Below, piece by piece: positions 7,858 through 16,484 of a DNA stretch of 64,000 bases. Source of the DNA: Adlercreutzia equolifaciens DSM 19450. GTDB taxonomy: Bacteria; Actinomycetota; Coriobacteriia; Coriobacteriales; Eggerthellaceae. Under the pieces are notes generated by a model that saw nothing but the letters and a program-made list of their open reading frames with translations, was not told the origin of the DNA and did not search any database. Positions within the stretch are counted from its first letter, which is position 1, and the number at the start of each line of letters is the position of its first letter. Where the stretch lies: assembly GCF_000478885.1 (NCBI RefSeq), contig NC_022567.1, positions 1,178,001 to 1,242,000 on the forward strand, in the 5' to 3' direction. The position numbers and the translations under genes were made by a program.

Positions 7858-8866
7858 CGCCGTTGCGGCCGTGGCCGACCCTTCCGTCGCCTGCGCCTTG
7901 GCCCTTCCCGCTGAGGATGTCGCCTCCTCGGTGGCCGCTCCAGCCCGTGCGCGGGAAGTGGGCTGGGCCCAGCGGGCCGCCAACGTGCTCTTTGGCGCGC
8001 CCAGTGCGCGGCGGGCCTGCGGCGGCGCGGAGACGAGCTTCACGCCGAAAGTGCTGCGCAACGAGAAGTGGCGGCGTCGGCGCGAGACGGGCTCGGTGTT
8101 CGCCGTGGATCGCAAGGGAGGCGCCGGCGAGGGCGGTCTGCCCCGCATCTGGGTGAGCGAGCCGGCGCCCGACGGGAGAGGGCGCACGTTCGTCGCCTCC
8201 TATCCCTGCGGCGCCGACCGTGGCGGCTGGCGCGCCCTGGAGCTGGCGGAGGTCTATTTCAGCGAGGCTCTGGGCCTGCCGGGCGAGGAGCATCGGCGCC
8301 GCCGCGTCGACTGCTACCGCGCGGCCGAGATGCTCCTTCTGCATGCGGCGGCCCGGGGCAGTATCGGTGCCCACTGCCGTCTCGGCGTCATCTACGAGGG
8401 CGATCTGTGCGAGGGGGCGTACTGGGACGGCCTGGCCGATCGCCAGGCGCTCCACAAGGCGGACACCCCCTGCGACGAGCGCGCCTACCTGCACTTCTCC
8501 TTCGGCGCCTATCATGGTCACGGTGAGTGCTGCTGGCGTTTGGGCGATCTGGTGGCCGCAGGCCGGGGATGCGCTCCCTCGGCGGCTCGGGCTTTCTCGC
8601 TGTACCGGCGAGCCTTCGATTTGGAGAGCGGGCGCATCGACGAGGACCGTGCGAGCACGGGCAACGCCGCGCTGCGCCTCGCCCGCGCCTTCGAGCTGGG
8701 ACGCGGCTGCGAGCAGGACTTCCGCCGGGCGCGCACCTGGTACCGGCTGGCCGCCATTGGCCTCGGCGCCGCCTTCGACGCCGGTCAGTGGCACTTCAAG
8801 CGCGAGCGCATCGAGGCTCGCCGCGGGGTGGCCCGCATGGCCCAGGAGATCGCGGGCACTTACTAA
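7850..8866 (+). CDS. Sel1-like repeat protein
   Basis: 338 residues. The first 120 are low-complexity or unassigned; the second half has Sel1/TPR-like repeats with the A-LG-Y-G signature: GSIGAHCRLGVIYEGDLCEG, then GHGECCWRLGDLVAAGRGC with ARAFSLYRRAF, then NAALRLARAFELGRGC with FRRARTWYRLAAIG. Such solenoids usually mediate protein contacts. The start ATG 7850 overlaps the HIRAN gene stop. A partner or adaptor role with the HIRAN protein is inferred from coupling only. No signal peptide is seen, so it is probably cytoplasmic. Confidence 0.7.
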   Translation: MTSAVAAVADPSVACALALPAEDVASSVAAPARAREVGWAQRAANVLFGAPSARRACGGAETSFTPKVLRNEKWRRRRETGSVFAVDRKGGAGEGGLPRIWVSEPAPDGRGRTFVASYPCGADRGGWRALELAEVYFSEALGLPGEEHRRRRVDCYRAAEMLLLHAAARGSIGAHCRLGVIYEGDLCEGAYWDGLADRQALHKADTPCDERAYLHFSFGAYHGHGECCWRLGDLVAAGRGCAPSAARAFSLYRRAFDLESGRIDEDRASTGNAALRLARAFELGRGCEQDFRRARTWYRLAAIGLGAAFDAGQWHFKRERIEARRGVARMAQEIAGTY

Positions 8867-8888
8867 GGGCAACGCGGCCGCAGACGGC

Positions 8889-8914
8889 GAGAGCCGCCCG
8901 TTAAGGCGGCTCTC
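8889..8914 (+). terminator. Hairpin after the Sel1 gene
   Basis: A perfect 10-bp stem, GAGAGCCGCC / GGCGGCTCTC, with a 6-base loop, 22 bases after the stop. There is no T-run, so termination would be weak or Rho-assisted. Confidence 0.5.
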
Positions 8915-9005
8915 GAAGATAGCGGCTGGATTGACCGGCTGGCATTCGACGCTCGTCTTCTGGGCGAGGGCGAAGCGGGGCGCGTGGCCGGAGGTGCTGC
9001 GGAGC

Positions 9006-9326
9006 CTACTGGCCGAGCGGGTGGGCGAAGGCCTCGGGCAGCTGGCCGGCGAGCACCTCGTACTCGGCGATGTTGCGTCGCATGAAGTCGTTGAAGTCGT
9101 CGTAGTGATCGCGCAGGGCCCGGGCGAACTTCTCCACGGGCCAGATCTCCGGGGCGTCTTCCAGGCCGCCGTCGCCGTCCACGGTGTGCTCCCACTCGAT
9201 GATCTCGGCCTTGGCGACCTTGAGGTCGTGGGGCAGCCGATCCTCGCGCTCGAACTTCTCCAAGTCGGGCATCATGTGCTTCTGAATCTCGATGAGCTTG
9301 GTAACCAGTTCCTGATAGGTCATCAT
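9006..9326 (-). CDS. Hypothetical acidic protein, 106 residues
   Basis: Reads MMTYQELVTKLIEIQKHM at the start, then acidic and aromatic helices (HDLKVAKAEIIEWEHTVDG, FARALRDHYDDFNDFM). No family recognised. CAGGAG at 9331-9336 precedes two adjacent ATG codons (9326 and 9323), which argues for a start here rather than the much longer upstream open frame that runs antisense through the AddB gene. It is probably a small helical cytoplasmic protein. It diverges from addB across about 270 bases that should hold both promoters. Confidence 0.6.
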   Translation of the reverse strand: MMTYQELVTKLIEIQKHMMPDLEKFEREDRLPHDLKVAKAEIIEWEHTVDGDGGLEDAPEIWPVEKFARALRDHYDDFNDFMRRNIAEYEVLAGQLPEAFAHPLGQ

Positions 9327-9596
9327 GCGCCTCCTGTAATCTGCGGTTCGGGAAAGCGGGCCGGCCTGGGCGGGGGAGCGCCCGGTGCCGACTCGTTCTT
9401 TCGCTATGGTAGGCCTGGCCGCGCCGATGCAAGGCCAGGTCGGCGACGGGTCACCGCACGGGCGGCAATCCGTTGCCAAATGCTCACGGGAGCTGCCGAC
9501 GGAAGAGGCGTTCTGGCTGTGGAGGGACATAAAGAGGACACCGAAGCGCCCCGGTCGCGCTAGAATGGTCGGAACTGATTTTTGAGGAGGACCGCC

Positions 9597-12299
9597 GTGC
9601 CGACAACCGTTCCCGTAGAGCTCTACCGCACCATCGAGCGCGCCAATGCTGCCGCCAAGGCCGCTGCAACCGCGACGGCTCCCGGTGCCGCTTTCGGCGT
9701 GCGTCGCCTTACGGCCGCGGGATTGGTGGAGGAGCTGTGGGAGCTGTGGGGCGACGGGCGCGTTCTCGTTTCTGCTGAGGAGCGCTCCCTTCTTGCGGCC
9801 CGGGCGGCTTCGACTTGCGATGCCGCCGCTGCCTCCGGGGCGCCATCGGTGCTGGCGGCTTTTGCCGCCGAGCACGCGGCCGCTCTCGCCGACGAGGGAG
9901 CTGTTCCCGTTGCGGAGTTGACCTCTCTGCAGCGCGGGCTCGTCGCGTGTTTGCGCTCCTACTACGATGAGCTGGCCGCGCGGAATCTGATCGAGGCGGA
10001 TGAGGCGGCCGATCTCCTTGCCTCGATGGTCGAGGATGGGCAGCTTCCCGCCATGGGTGTGACTGTTTGCGATTGCCTGGACGTCTCGGGGGGGCTTCGG
10101 CACCTTCTGACGGCTTTGGGCGCTTCCGCGGAAGGCGATGAGGCTCTTGCCGCGGTTTCCTGTCTTCCGGAAGTCGTGGAGCCGGGCGTGCTGATCGCCG
10201 CAGGAGCGGCGGCGATGCCCGGGCTTCTGCTCGACGAGATAGGGCGCGCCGGTCGTGCGGGCGCAAGAAGCGTTCTGGTGGTGGCCGCCGACCCTGCAGA
10301 GCTGTTCGGCGTGTTGGGAGCGCCTTTGTGCGCCAGCGGTTGGACGGTGGCGCTTCGGGGCACCGCGCCCTGGAGGGCCACCGCCTTCGGGCGCGCTTGG
10401 GAATGCGCGCGGCGGCTGGAGGAGGGGAGCCCCCACTGGCTCGAGGCGGCCACTGATTTCGCCTACAACCCCTTTTCGGGCATCGCCGAGCGAAAGGCGC
10501 GGGATCTCAACGGGCGTCTGCGCAAAGACCGCTTACTGACTGCCGCCGATGCCGCCGAGATCCTCGCGGGGGAGAGCGACTCGTTTTCCGCTCTGGCCCT
10601 CGCCGTGCGCGCCGTGGCTTGCGGCGAAAGCGTTCCTCCTCGTATTCTCGACAACCTTTCCAGCGCCGTCGGTGCCGCCTCGTCGGACGCGCTGGAGCGT
10701 GCCGTCGAGCGCGCCGCCTTCGACAAGCTCTGCGGTCTGCTTGCCCTGGCGGAGGGGCTGGGCGTGTCGACCTGCGCGCTGACGCCGCTGCTTGCCGATG
10801 CCACGCTGCGCGTCGAGGGCTCCTCCGGGACGGACGGCCCCCTCTGCGAAATCGCCGGTGCGGCCGTACTGGACTCGCTCGTGCCGAAAAGCTGGGATGT
10901 GGTGATCCTGGCGGACGTCAGCGCGCGCACCTTCGGCATCTCCGAGAGCCTATCGGCTTTGGACGGCCTCGCCGAGACGCTCGGACTTCCCCGAGAGCCT
11001 TCGGCACTCTGGCGCCAGCGCTCGCGGTTCGCGGCGGCACAGCGCGCCGCCCGCCGGCGATTTGTCCTGGGCGTGAGCCGGCGCGACGAGCGGGAAAACG
11101 AGCTGTTCCCCTCCTTTCTGCTGGGAGAGTTCGCGAGCGCCCAGGCCCGGGCCGGTGCCGACCGGGCCTTGGCGGCCGGCGATGAGGAGCTGGCCTTGCG
11201 TTGGGGCCGCCCTGACCCTGCGCGCTTCGGACTCCCCGAGCCCTTGGCCGCCGGCGCCCGATGCGCCGGCGAAGGCGACTTGCCGCAAGCGCTTGGCGCC
11301 GCCTTCGCCCCGGTGACGGGATGCGAGGAGCTTCTCCGCCCGTCGCGAGGCAGCCTGCGGTCGCTTCCGCTTCTTCGCTACCTTCCGCGCACGCCCGAGG
11401 GTCTGCCCGTGCTCTCTCCCTCGGCGATCGAGCAGTACCTCCACTGCCCCTATCGGTGGTTCGTGCAGTCGTGCATCCGGCCCGAGGCTCCCGACGAGAG
11501 GTTCGGGCCGCGGGAGCTGGGCAATTTCGCCCATGAGGCCTTTGCCCGCTTCTACGACAGGCTCGCCGAGGAGGGCGTGCGACGCGTGGACGCGGAGAAC
11601 ATCGAGGCTATGGTGCCCCGGTTCGAGGCGCTCGTGGACGAGCTTGTCCGCGAGCAGCCCGAGCGCCGAGGGGGCTCTCGCCTTGCGGCAACGACGCGCG
11701 AGGAGCGGCAGCGGGTGACGCAGCTCAAGCGCCAACTGGTTCACAGCTTGCGCCTGCAGACCCAGATGCCCCCGGGCTATGAAGTGGTCTTTTGCGAGCA
11801 TCCCATCGAGGTCGCCGATGGCGTGGACTTTGCCGGCGTCCGGCTGCGGGGGCGCGTCGACCGCGTCGATGCCGACGCAGAGCGGGGACGTTTCGTGGTG
11901 ATCGACTACAAGGGATCGTCCAAGGACTACGCATCCGGCCTGAAGGAGGGCGACGAGCCGTCCGTGCCGCATCACGTGCAGGGGCTCATCTACGCCCAGG
12001 CACTTTTGCGCACCGACCTCGGCCTCGCCTGCGCCGGGGCGCTGTACTTGGGCTACCGGGCGCAGAGTCCCAAGGAACTGTTGGCGGGGGCCTACGACGG
12101 TGCGGCCTTCGACCCTGCGGGCCTGTCTTCCAGAAGCTCGGCGGTGGCCATGAACTTCTCCGCCTATCTGGATGCCATCGAGGCCTTGGTGGCCGATCGG
12201 TTGGCGGCGCTTTCCGAGGGGGCCATCCCCGTGAGCCCGTCCGCGCCGAAAGCTTGCGAATACTGTCCCGCCTACGATTGCCCCGGGAGGCTCGCGTGA
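9597..12299 (+). CDS. addB: AddB-like PD-(D/E)XK nuclease subunit
   Basis: Second subunit of an AddAB-type helicase-nuclease that processes double-strand ends for recombination. 900 residues from GTG 9597, which follows GAGGAGG at 9584-9590; a TTG at 9582 lies inside that ribosome-binding site and is rejected. The first 600 residues match the degenerate helicase-like part. The C-terminal nuclease holds SPSAIEQYLHCPYRWF, GRVDRVDADAERG and VVIDYKGSS (the D-x-K core), and the last cysteines CEYCPAYDC fit the C...CX2CX5C iron-sulfur staple of AddB. The stop overlaps the next start (GTGA), so the two subunits are translationally coupled. Confidence 0.85.
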   Translation: MPTTVPVELYRTIERANAAAKAAATATAPGAAFGVRRLTAAGLVEELWELWGDGRVLVSAEERSLLAARAASTCDAAAASGAPSVLAAFAAEHAAALADEGAVPVAELTSLQRGLVACLRSYYDELAARNLIEADEAADLLASMVEDGQLPAMGVTVCDCLDVSGGLRHLLTALGASAEGDEALAAVSCLPEVVEPGVLIAAGAAAMPGLLLDEIGRAGRAGARSVLVVAADPAELFGVLGAPLCASGWTVALRGTAPWRATAFGRAWECARRLEEGSPHWLEAATDFAYNPFSGIAERKARDLNGRLRKDRLLTAADAAEILAGESDSFSALALAVRAVACGESVPPRILDNLSSAVGAASSDALERAVERAAFDKLCGLLALAEGLGVSTCALTPLLADATLRVEGSSGTDGPLCEIAGAAVLDSLVPKSWDVVILADVSARTFGISESLSALDGLAETLGLPREPSALWRQRSRFAAAQRAARRRFVLGVSRRDERENELFPSFLLGEFASAQARAGADRALAAGDEELALRWGRPDPARFGLPEPLAAGARCAGEGDLPQALGAAFAPVTGCEELLRPSRGSLRSLPLLRYLPRTPEGLPVLSPSAIEQYLHCPYRWFVQSCIRPEAPDERFGPRELGNFAHEAFARFYDRLAEEGVRRVDAENIEAMVPRFEALVDELVREQPERRGGSRLAATTREERQRVTQLKRQLVHSLRLQTQMPPGYEVVFCEHPIEVADGVDFAGVRLRGRVDRVDADAERGRFVVIDYKGSSKDYASGLKEGDEPSVPHHVQGLIYAQALLRTDLGLACAGALYLGYRAQSPKELLAGAYDGAAFDPAGLSSRSSAVAMNFSAYLDAIEALVADRLAALSEGAIPVSPSAPKACEYCPAYDCPGRLA

Positions 12300-15200
12300 A
12301 TCTCGATACCTGCAAAGAGGGCCAGCGCCTTACCATCACCACCTTCGACCGCCCCCTCATGGTCGCCGCCGGCGCCGGCTCGGGAAAGACCTTCACCCTG
12401 ACGAGGCGCATCGCCTACGGGCTGCTCGCCGGCGAGGAGGCGCCCGGCGGTCTGCAATCCATCGACGAGGTGCTCGCCATCACCTTCACCGTGAAGGCCG
12501 CCGCGGAGCTGCGCGACCGCATCCGCGCTCTTCTGCGCGAGGAGGGGCTTGCGGAGGAGTCGCTGAAGGTGGACGACGCCTGGGTGTGCACCATCGGCTC
12601 TATGGCCGCGCGCATCCTGCGCGAGAACGCCTTCGAGGTAGGCATCGATCCGAAGTTCGAGGTGATCGACGAGGCGGAGGCGAGCTACCTTCGGGCCGAA
12701 GCCACCGAGCAGGTGCTCGCCCATCTCGAAACGGGGGCCGATCCGCTTCTTCGCGCGGTTATCGACGAGTTCGGGCTGAGGGGGCAGGGGCCCTTCGACA
12801 AGAGGCTCTTGGAGTATTCCCAGGAGGTGGTGGCCCGGGTGCGGGCGATGCCCGAGGGGTTCGAGGGCCTGCGCCTGTCCGAGCCGACCGCCACGCCTGC
12901 GCGCCTTGTGCGACAGGCTCTGGAGGCTGCCATGGAGATTCAGGAGGTGGTGAAGGTCTGGGGAAAGACGAATGCCACCGACGAGACGTTCGCCTCCGAT
13001 CTAGAGACCGGCATCGACCGGGCCGAGCAGTGGCTCGCTGCCGATACGGGCGAGGGATTCTTGGATGCGCGGTTCGAGGCGGGGCCTTTTCTCGAGGCGC
13101 TTCTGGCGTTTCCCCCTTCTTCGGACAAGTACCGCGCCAAAAAGCCGGACGCCGATGCTTTCGCTGCCTGGCGAGGTGCCTACGCGAGCGTGTTCTCCGA
13201 GGCGCAAGCGGCCTTGGGGGCGCGGGTGAGCGTTGCCGCCGTGTCGCTCGCGCGTCTTCTGGAGGACGCCTACGCCCGAGCGAAGGGGAACGACCGACTC
13301 GATCAGGGCGATTTGCTGCGCCGGTGCTTGGACGCGTTTTCCGCCCACCCGGAGCTGTCCGAGCGCTACCGCGAGCGGTTCAAGGTCATCATGGTCGACG
13401 AGTTCCAGGATACCGACAAGCTGCAGGTCGCCGTTATCGCCGCCCTGGCGCAGCCGGGCTTCGCCAACGTGTGCACGGTGGGCGACGCGCAGCAGAGCAT
13501 CTACCGGTTCCGCGGCGCCGATGTGAACGTGTTCTTCGAGTACCGCGACCGGCTGCGATCCCTCTCGCCCGAGGCGGAGTTCCCCCAGCTGCCCCACAAC
13601 TTCCGCAGCCACGGCGACGTCTTGTCGTTGGTGGATGCCGTCTTCGGCCAGCCCCAGGTCTTCGGCGACGAGTTCTTGCATCTGGAGGCCGCCGGCGCGG
13701 TGAACACGGCCGCCGATCCGGTGTTCGAGGGGGACGGCCCGGCACGTATCGCCGTGAGCGTCTTCCAGAACGATGGCAGTCGCGCCACCGTGTCTTCCGA
13801 GGAGCTGTCGGCCCGGTGCGCCCGCGAGGTGGCCGAGCGCTTCGCGCAGCTGAGGGAGGCCGGCGCGCGCCCCGGGGAGATGGCCCTGCTGCTGGGAGCG
13901 ATGACCCGCGCCTCCGTCTATCAGGAGGCGCTGCGCGATGCGGGCTTCGAGAGCATCGTGACGGGCGGATCGGGGTTCGGCCAGAGCGCAGAGGCCCAAC
14001 TTGTGGCTACGCTGCTGCGCGTGGCAGTGAACCGCGACGACTCCGAGGCACTTTACCAGGCGCTCGCCTCCGATCTGTTCGCGCTTTCCGACGATGCTCT
14101 TCTCGCGCTCGCCACAACGGACGCCTGGGCGTCGGAAAGCGACGGCGAAGGCGAAGGTGATGATGGCCGTGCTCGCCCCCGTCAGCCTATCTCTCGCGGC
14201 TTCTTCGGACGAGAGGAAGATGATGGGTTTCCCCTCGGGGAGAACGATCGCGCCGCTTTGGCGCTGGCGCGCCGCTGCCTGCGCGATTTCGTGCGCCGCG
14301 CGGTTCGCGAAGAGCCGGCGTTGGCGCTGCGGCGCCTTTTCGTGGACAGCGGACTGGCGGATCGGCTTCAGCTTGAGGGGGCCGACGGCATGGCGCGCGC
14401 GGGCAACTTCAACAAAGCGTGTGTGGTCGTTGGGGAGCTCGCGCGGGAGAGCTGCGGTATCGCCGATGTGGCCCGCCAATTCGCCGACTACCTTTCCCTG
14501 GCTAAGGAGGCGCCGGGCGCGCTGGCGTGCCTCGATGCCGATTTCGTGCGCATCATGACGGTTCATACCTCCAAGGGGCTGGAGTTTCCCCATGTGGCCG
14601 TGGCCGAACTGAAGGACGGCTATCCCGGAAGTCGCGCCCCCTCGTTCTTCGTCGAGAACATCGGCGAGGGGACCTACGTGGCTGCAACGTGGATGCCCCA
14701 TGGTCCTTGGGACAAGACCGCCTCCAAATTGAAAGGATGGGCGCGGGCTCAGGAGGCAGAGGATCTTGACGTTTCCCTGGACGGCCCCGCCGAGGCCGAG
14801 CGCGCCTTCGGAGCTCTTTCCGCAGCTCAATTCGGCGCGGCGCTGGCCGCGTATTCCGCCGCCCAGGAGCGCGAGGAGGCGCGGCGCCTCATGTACGTGG
14901 CCCTCACGCGCGCGAGCCGATCTCTTCTTCTGGCTATGAGGGTGAGCGCGAAGATAGAGGACGGTTACGAGAGCACCTGGGTGACCGGCGACGTCTTTAA
15001 CGCCCTTGGCTGGGCCATGGACGACGGCGCGAGCGTCGCAATGATGGATTTCGGCGGCCGTGCGCCTGCCCGGGTGGCGAGCGAGCGGGTTCTCGCCGAG
15101 GTTGGGGAAGAGACGGGCGGGGAGCCTCTTGCGGCCTCGGCGCCCACAGGGGAGGAGCGGCTCGACGAGGAGCTTGGCGCGGCTCCGCCCCTTAGTGAGG

Positions 15201-16069
15201 ATGCCCCTGCCGTCTTCGCGGTTGTCCGGCGAGCGCATGGCGAAGACCCGGCGCTCGCGCCGCACAATTTCGCGCGGGAGGGGCTGTACTCCTACACGTC
15301 GCTTTCGGGCGCGCATCCCCATAGCGACGAGCCGGCTATTGAGGCTGACGAGGGCGTCGTTCTGTTGCATGAGGGCCGCAGCGCACTCGGTTCGGGGGCT
15401 TCGAATGAGAGCGATGAGAGCGAATCTTCGTTCGCTGACGATGCTTCAGAGTCTCGTGAATCTGACGGTTCCCCTGCGTGCGTCTTTGGGGCGCAGGAGT
15501 CCGCCACGGCCCTGGGCACGGCGTTTCATCGTTTGGCCCAACAGGCCATCGAGCGCAGCGAGCGGGGATCGCTCTTCGCTCCCAGCGAGGAAGCCATCCG
15601 GGCGCAGATTCAGAAGGAGGGCCTGTCGGAGGAGCAGCAGGCGCGCTTGCGCGCGGCGCTCGTTCGCTGGCTCGGCAGCGACGAGGCCGCCCGTTTTGCC
15701 GCTTTCGAGAACCGACGCGCCGAAGTGCCCTTCACCGTGGCGATAGGGAACTTCTTCCTTGAAGGCGAGATCGACGGCCTCGCCGACAACGGGGACGGAG
15801 CCGCCTTCCTCATCGACTACAAGACCGGCGGCCGTAACGACGAGGCGCCCGAGCAGCTCGACGGAAAGCACCGCCTCCAGGCGAGCTGCTACGCCTATGC
15901 GCTCATGCGCGCGGGCTACGAGTCGGTGGAGGCCCACTTCCTGCGCATCGAGCACTCCAGCGCCGACAACCCGTGCGATCCGCAGATCGTTCCGTACCAT
16001 TTCGAGAAAACCGACCTTCCCGTCCTGGAAGCCCTTATAATCGCCAAGCAGAAGGAGGCGACGTCATGA
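12296..16069 (+). CDS. addA: AddA-like UvrD-family helicase with nuclease domain
   Basis: ATP-driven 3'-5' helicase and nuclease subunit, 1257 residues. Walker A is AAGAGSGKTFTL near residue 25; motif II is IMVDEFQDTDK; motif III is GDAQQSIYRFRGAD; motif V is MTVHTSKGLEFPHV; motif VI is RLMYVALTRASRSL. A charged, serine/glutamate-rich linker precedes the C-terminal RecB-type nuclease with GEIDGLADNG and FLIDYKTGG. GTG 12296 overlaps the addB stop. Codons upstream of 12296 are open but lie within addB and are not part of this protein. Together with AddB this is the expected RecBCD substitute. Confidence 0.9.
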   Translation: MNLDTCKEGQRLTITTFDRPLMVAAGAGSGKTFTLTRRIAYGLLAGEEAPGGLQSIDEVLAITFTVKAAAELRDRIRALLREEGLAEESLKVDDAWVCTIGSMAARILRENAFEVGIDPKFEVIDEAEASYLRAEATEQVLAHLETGADPLLRAVIDEFGLRGQGPFDKRLLEYSQEVVARVRAMPEGFEGLRLSEPTATPARLVRQALEAAMEIQEVVKVWGKTNATDETFASDLETGIDRAEQWLAADTGEGFLDARFEAGPFLEALLAFPPSSDKYRAKKPDADAFAAWRGAYASVFSEAQAALGARVSVAAVSLARLLEDAYARAKGNDRLDQGDLLRRCLDAFSAHPELSERYRERFKVIMVDEFQDTDKLQVAVIAALAQPGFANVCTVGDAQQSIYRFRGADVNVFFEYRDRLRSLSPEAEFPQLPHNFRSHGDVLSLVDAVFGQPQVFGDEFLHLEAAGAVNTAADPVFEGDGPARIAVSVFQNDGSRATVSSEELSARCAREVAERFAQLREAGARPGEMALLLGAMTRASVYQEALRDAGFESIVTGGSGFGQSAEAQLVATLLRVAVNRDDSEALYQALASDLFALSDDALLALATTDAWASESDGEGEGDDGRARPRQPISRGFFGREEDDGFPLGENDRAALALARRCLRDFVRRAVREEPALALRRLFVDSGLADRLQLEGADGMARAGNFNKACVVVGELARESCGIADVARQFADYLSLAKEAPGALACLDADFVRIMTVHTSKGLEFPHVAVAELKDGYPGSRAPSFFVENIGEGTYVAATWMPHGPWDKTASKLKGWARAQEAEDLDVSLDGPAEAERAFGALSAAQFGAALAAYSAAQEREEARRLMYVALTRASRSLLLAMRVSAKIEDGYESTWVTGDVFNALGWAMDDGASVAMMDFGGRAPARVASERVLAEVGEETGGEPLAASAPTGEERLDEELGAAPPLSEDAPAVFAVVRRAHGEDPALAPHNFAREGLYSYTSLSGAHPHSDEPAIEADEGVVLLHEGRSALGSGASNESDESESSFADDASESRESDGSPACVFGAQESATALGTAFHRLAQQAIERSERGSLFAPSEEAIRAQIQKEGLSEEQQARLRAALVRWLGSDEAARFAAFENRRAEVPFTVAIGNFFLEGEIDGLADNGDGAAFLIDYKTGGRNDEAPEQLDGKHRLQASCYAYALMRAGYESVEAHFLRIEHSSADNPCDPQIVPYHFEKTDLPVLEALIIAKQKEATS

Positions 16070-16371
16070 GCCGTGAGCATACCGGAACCAACCGAGAGCG
16101 CAGCGAGTACTACGGGGCGCTCCAAGATATCGTGGACTCCCTGTTCGCGCAATACGGCGATTTGGATCCCACTATCGCCGAGGCCATCGGCGCCAAGGTG
16201 CGGCGGCTCGATGTGGTGGTGGCCGCCGAGGCAGCCGATCTGCCCGAGGAGCTGTTGCGCATCGTCACGCTGCTCCCGCCCGGCGACTACACGCGCCAGC
16301 GTCTGTGTACCCAGCTCAACAGCGCTATCGCCGGCCACGCCTGGGGCCAGGTCTATGGTACGGTGGAGTGA
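16066..16371 (+). CDS. Conserved-looking small protein downstream of addA
   Basis: 101 residues, starting at ATG 16066, which overlaps the addA stop as ATGA, with AAGGAGG 8 bases upstream. Sequence includes YYGALQDIVDSLFAQYGDLD and LLRIVTLLPPGDYTRQRLC. No family recognised; it is mostly helical and acidic. The tight coupling to addBA suggests co-expression and perhaps a related role, which is inference. Confidence 0.6.
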   Translation: MSREHTGTNRERSEYYGALQDIVDSLFAQYGDLDPTIAEAIGAKVRRLDVVVAAEAADLPEELLRIVTLLPPGDYTRQRLCTQLNSAIAGHAWGQVYGTVE

Positions 16372-16484
16372 GCCTGCGAGCCTCTCGGGGCAGGGCGCCT
16401 GGCTGGGCGTTGATCGCAGCGCATGAAAGAACGACGCTGTCTTCCGATGTGCCCGTTTTTAAGCCCTCAAGGTTTGTCTCAGGT

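Noticed and set aside
9327..10436. Long upstream extension of the 106-residue minus-strand gene
   Set aside because: It runs antisense through addB without domains; CAGGAG before ATG 9326 marks a better start.
11792..12295. 168-codon upstream extension of the AddA gene
   Set aside because: It lies inside addB in another frame and reads arginine-rich; the GTGA junction at 12296 is the natural start.
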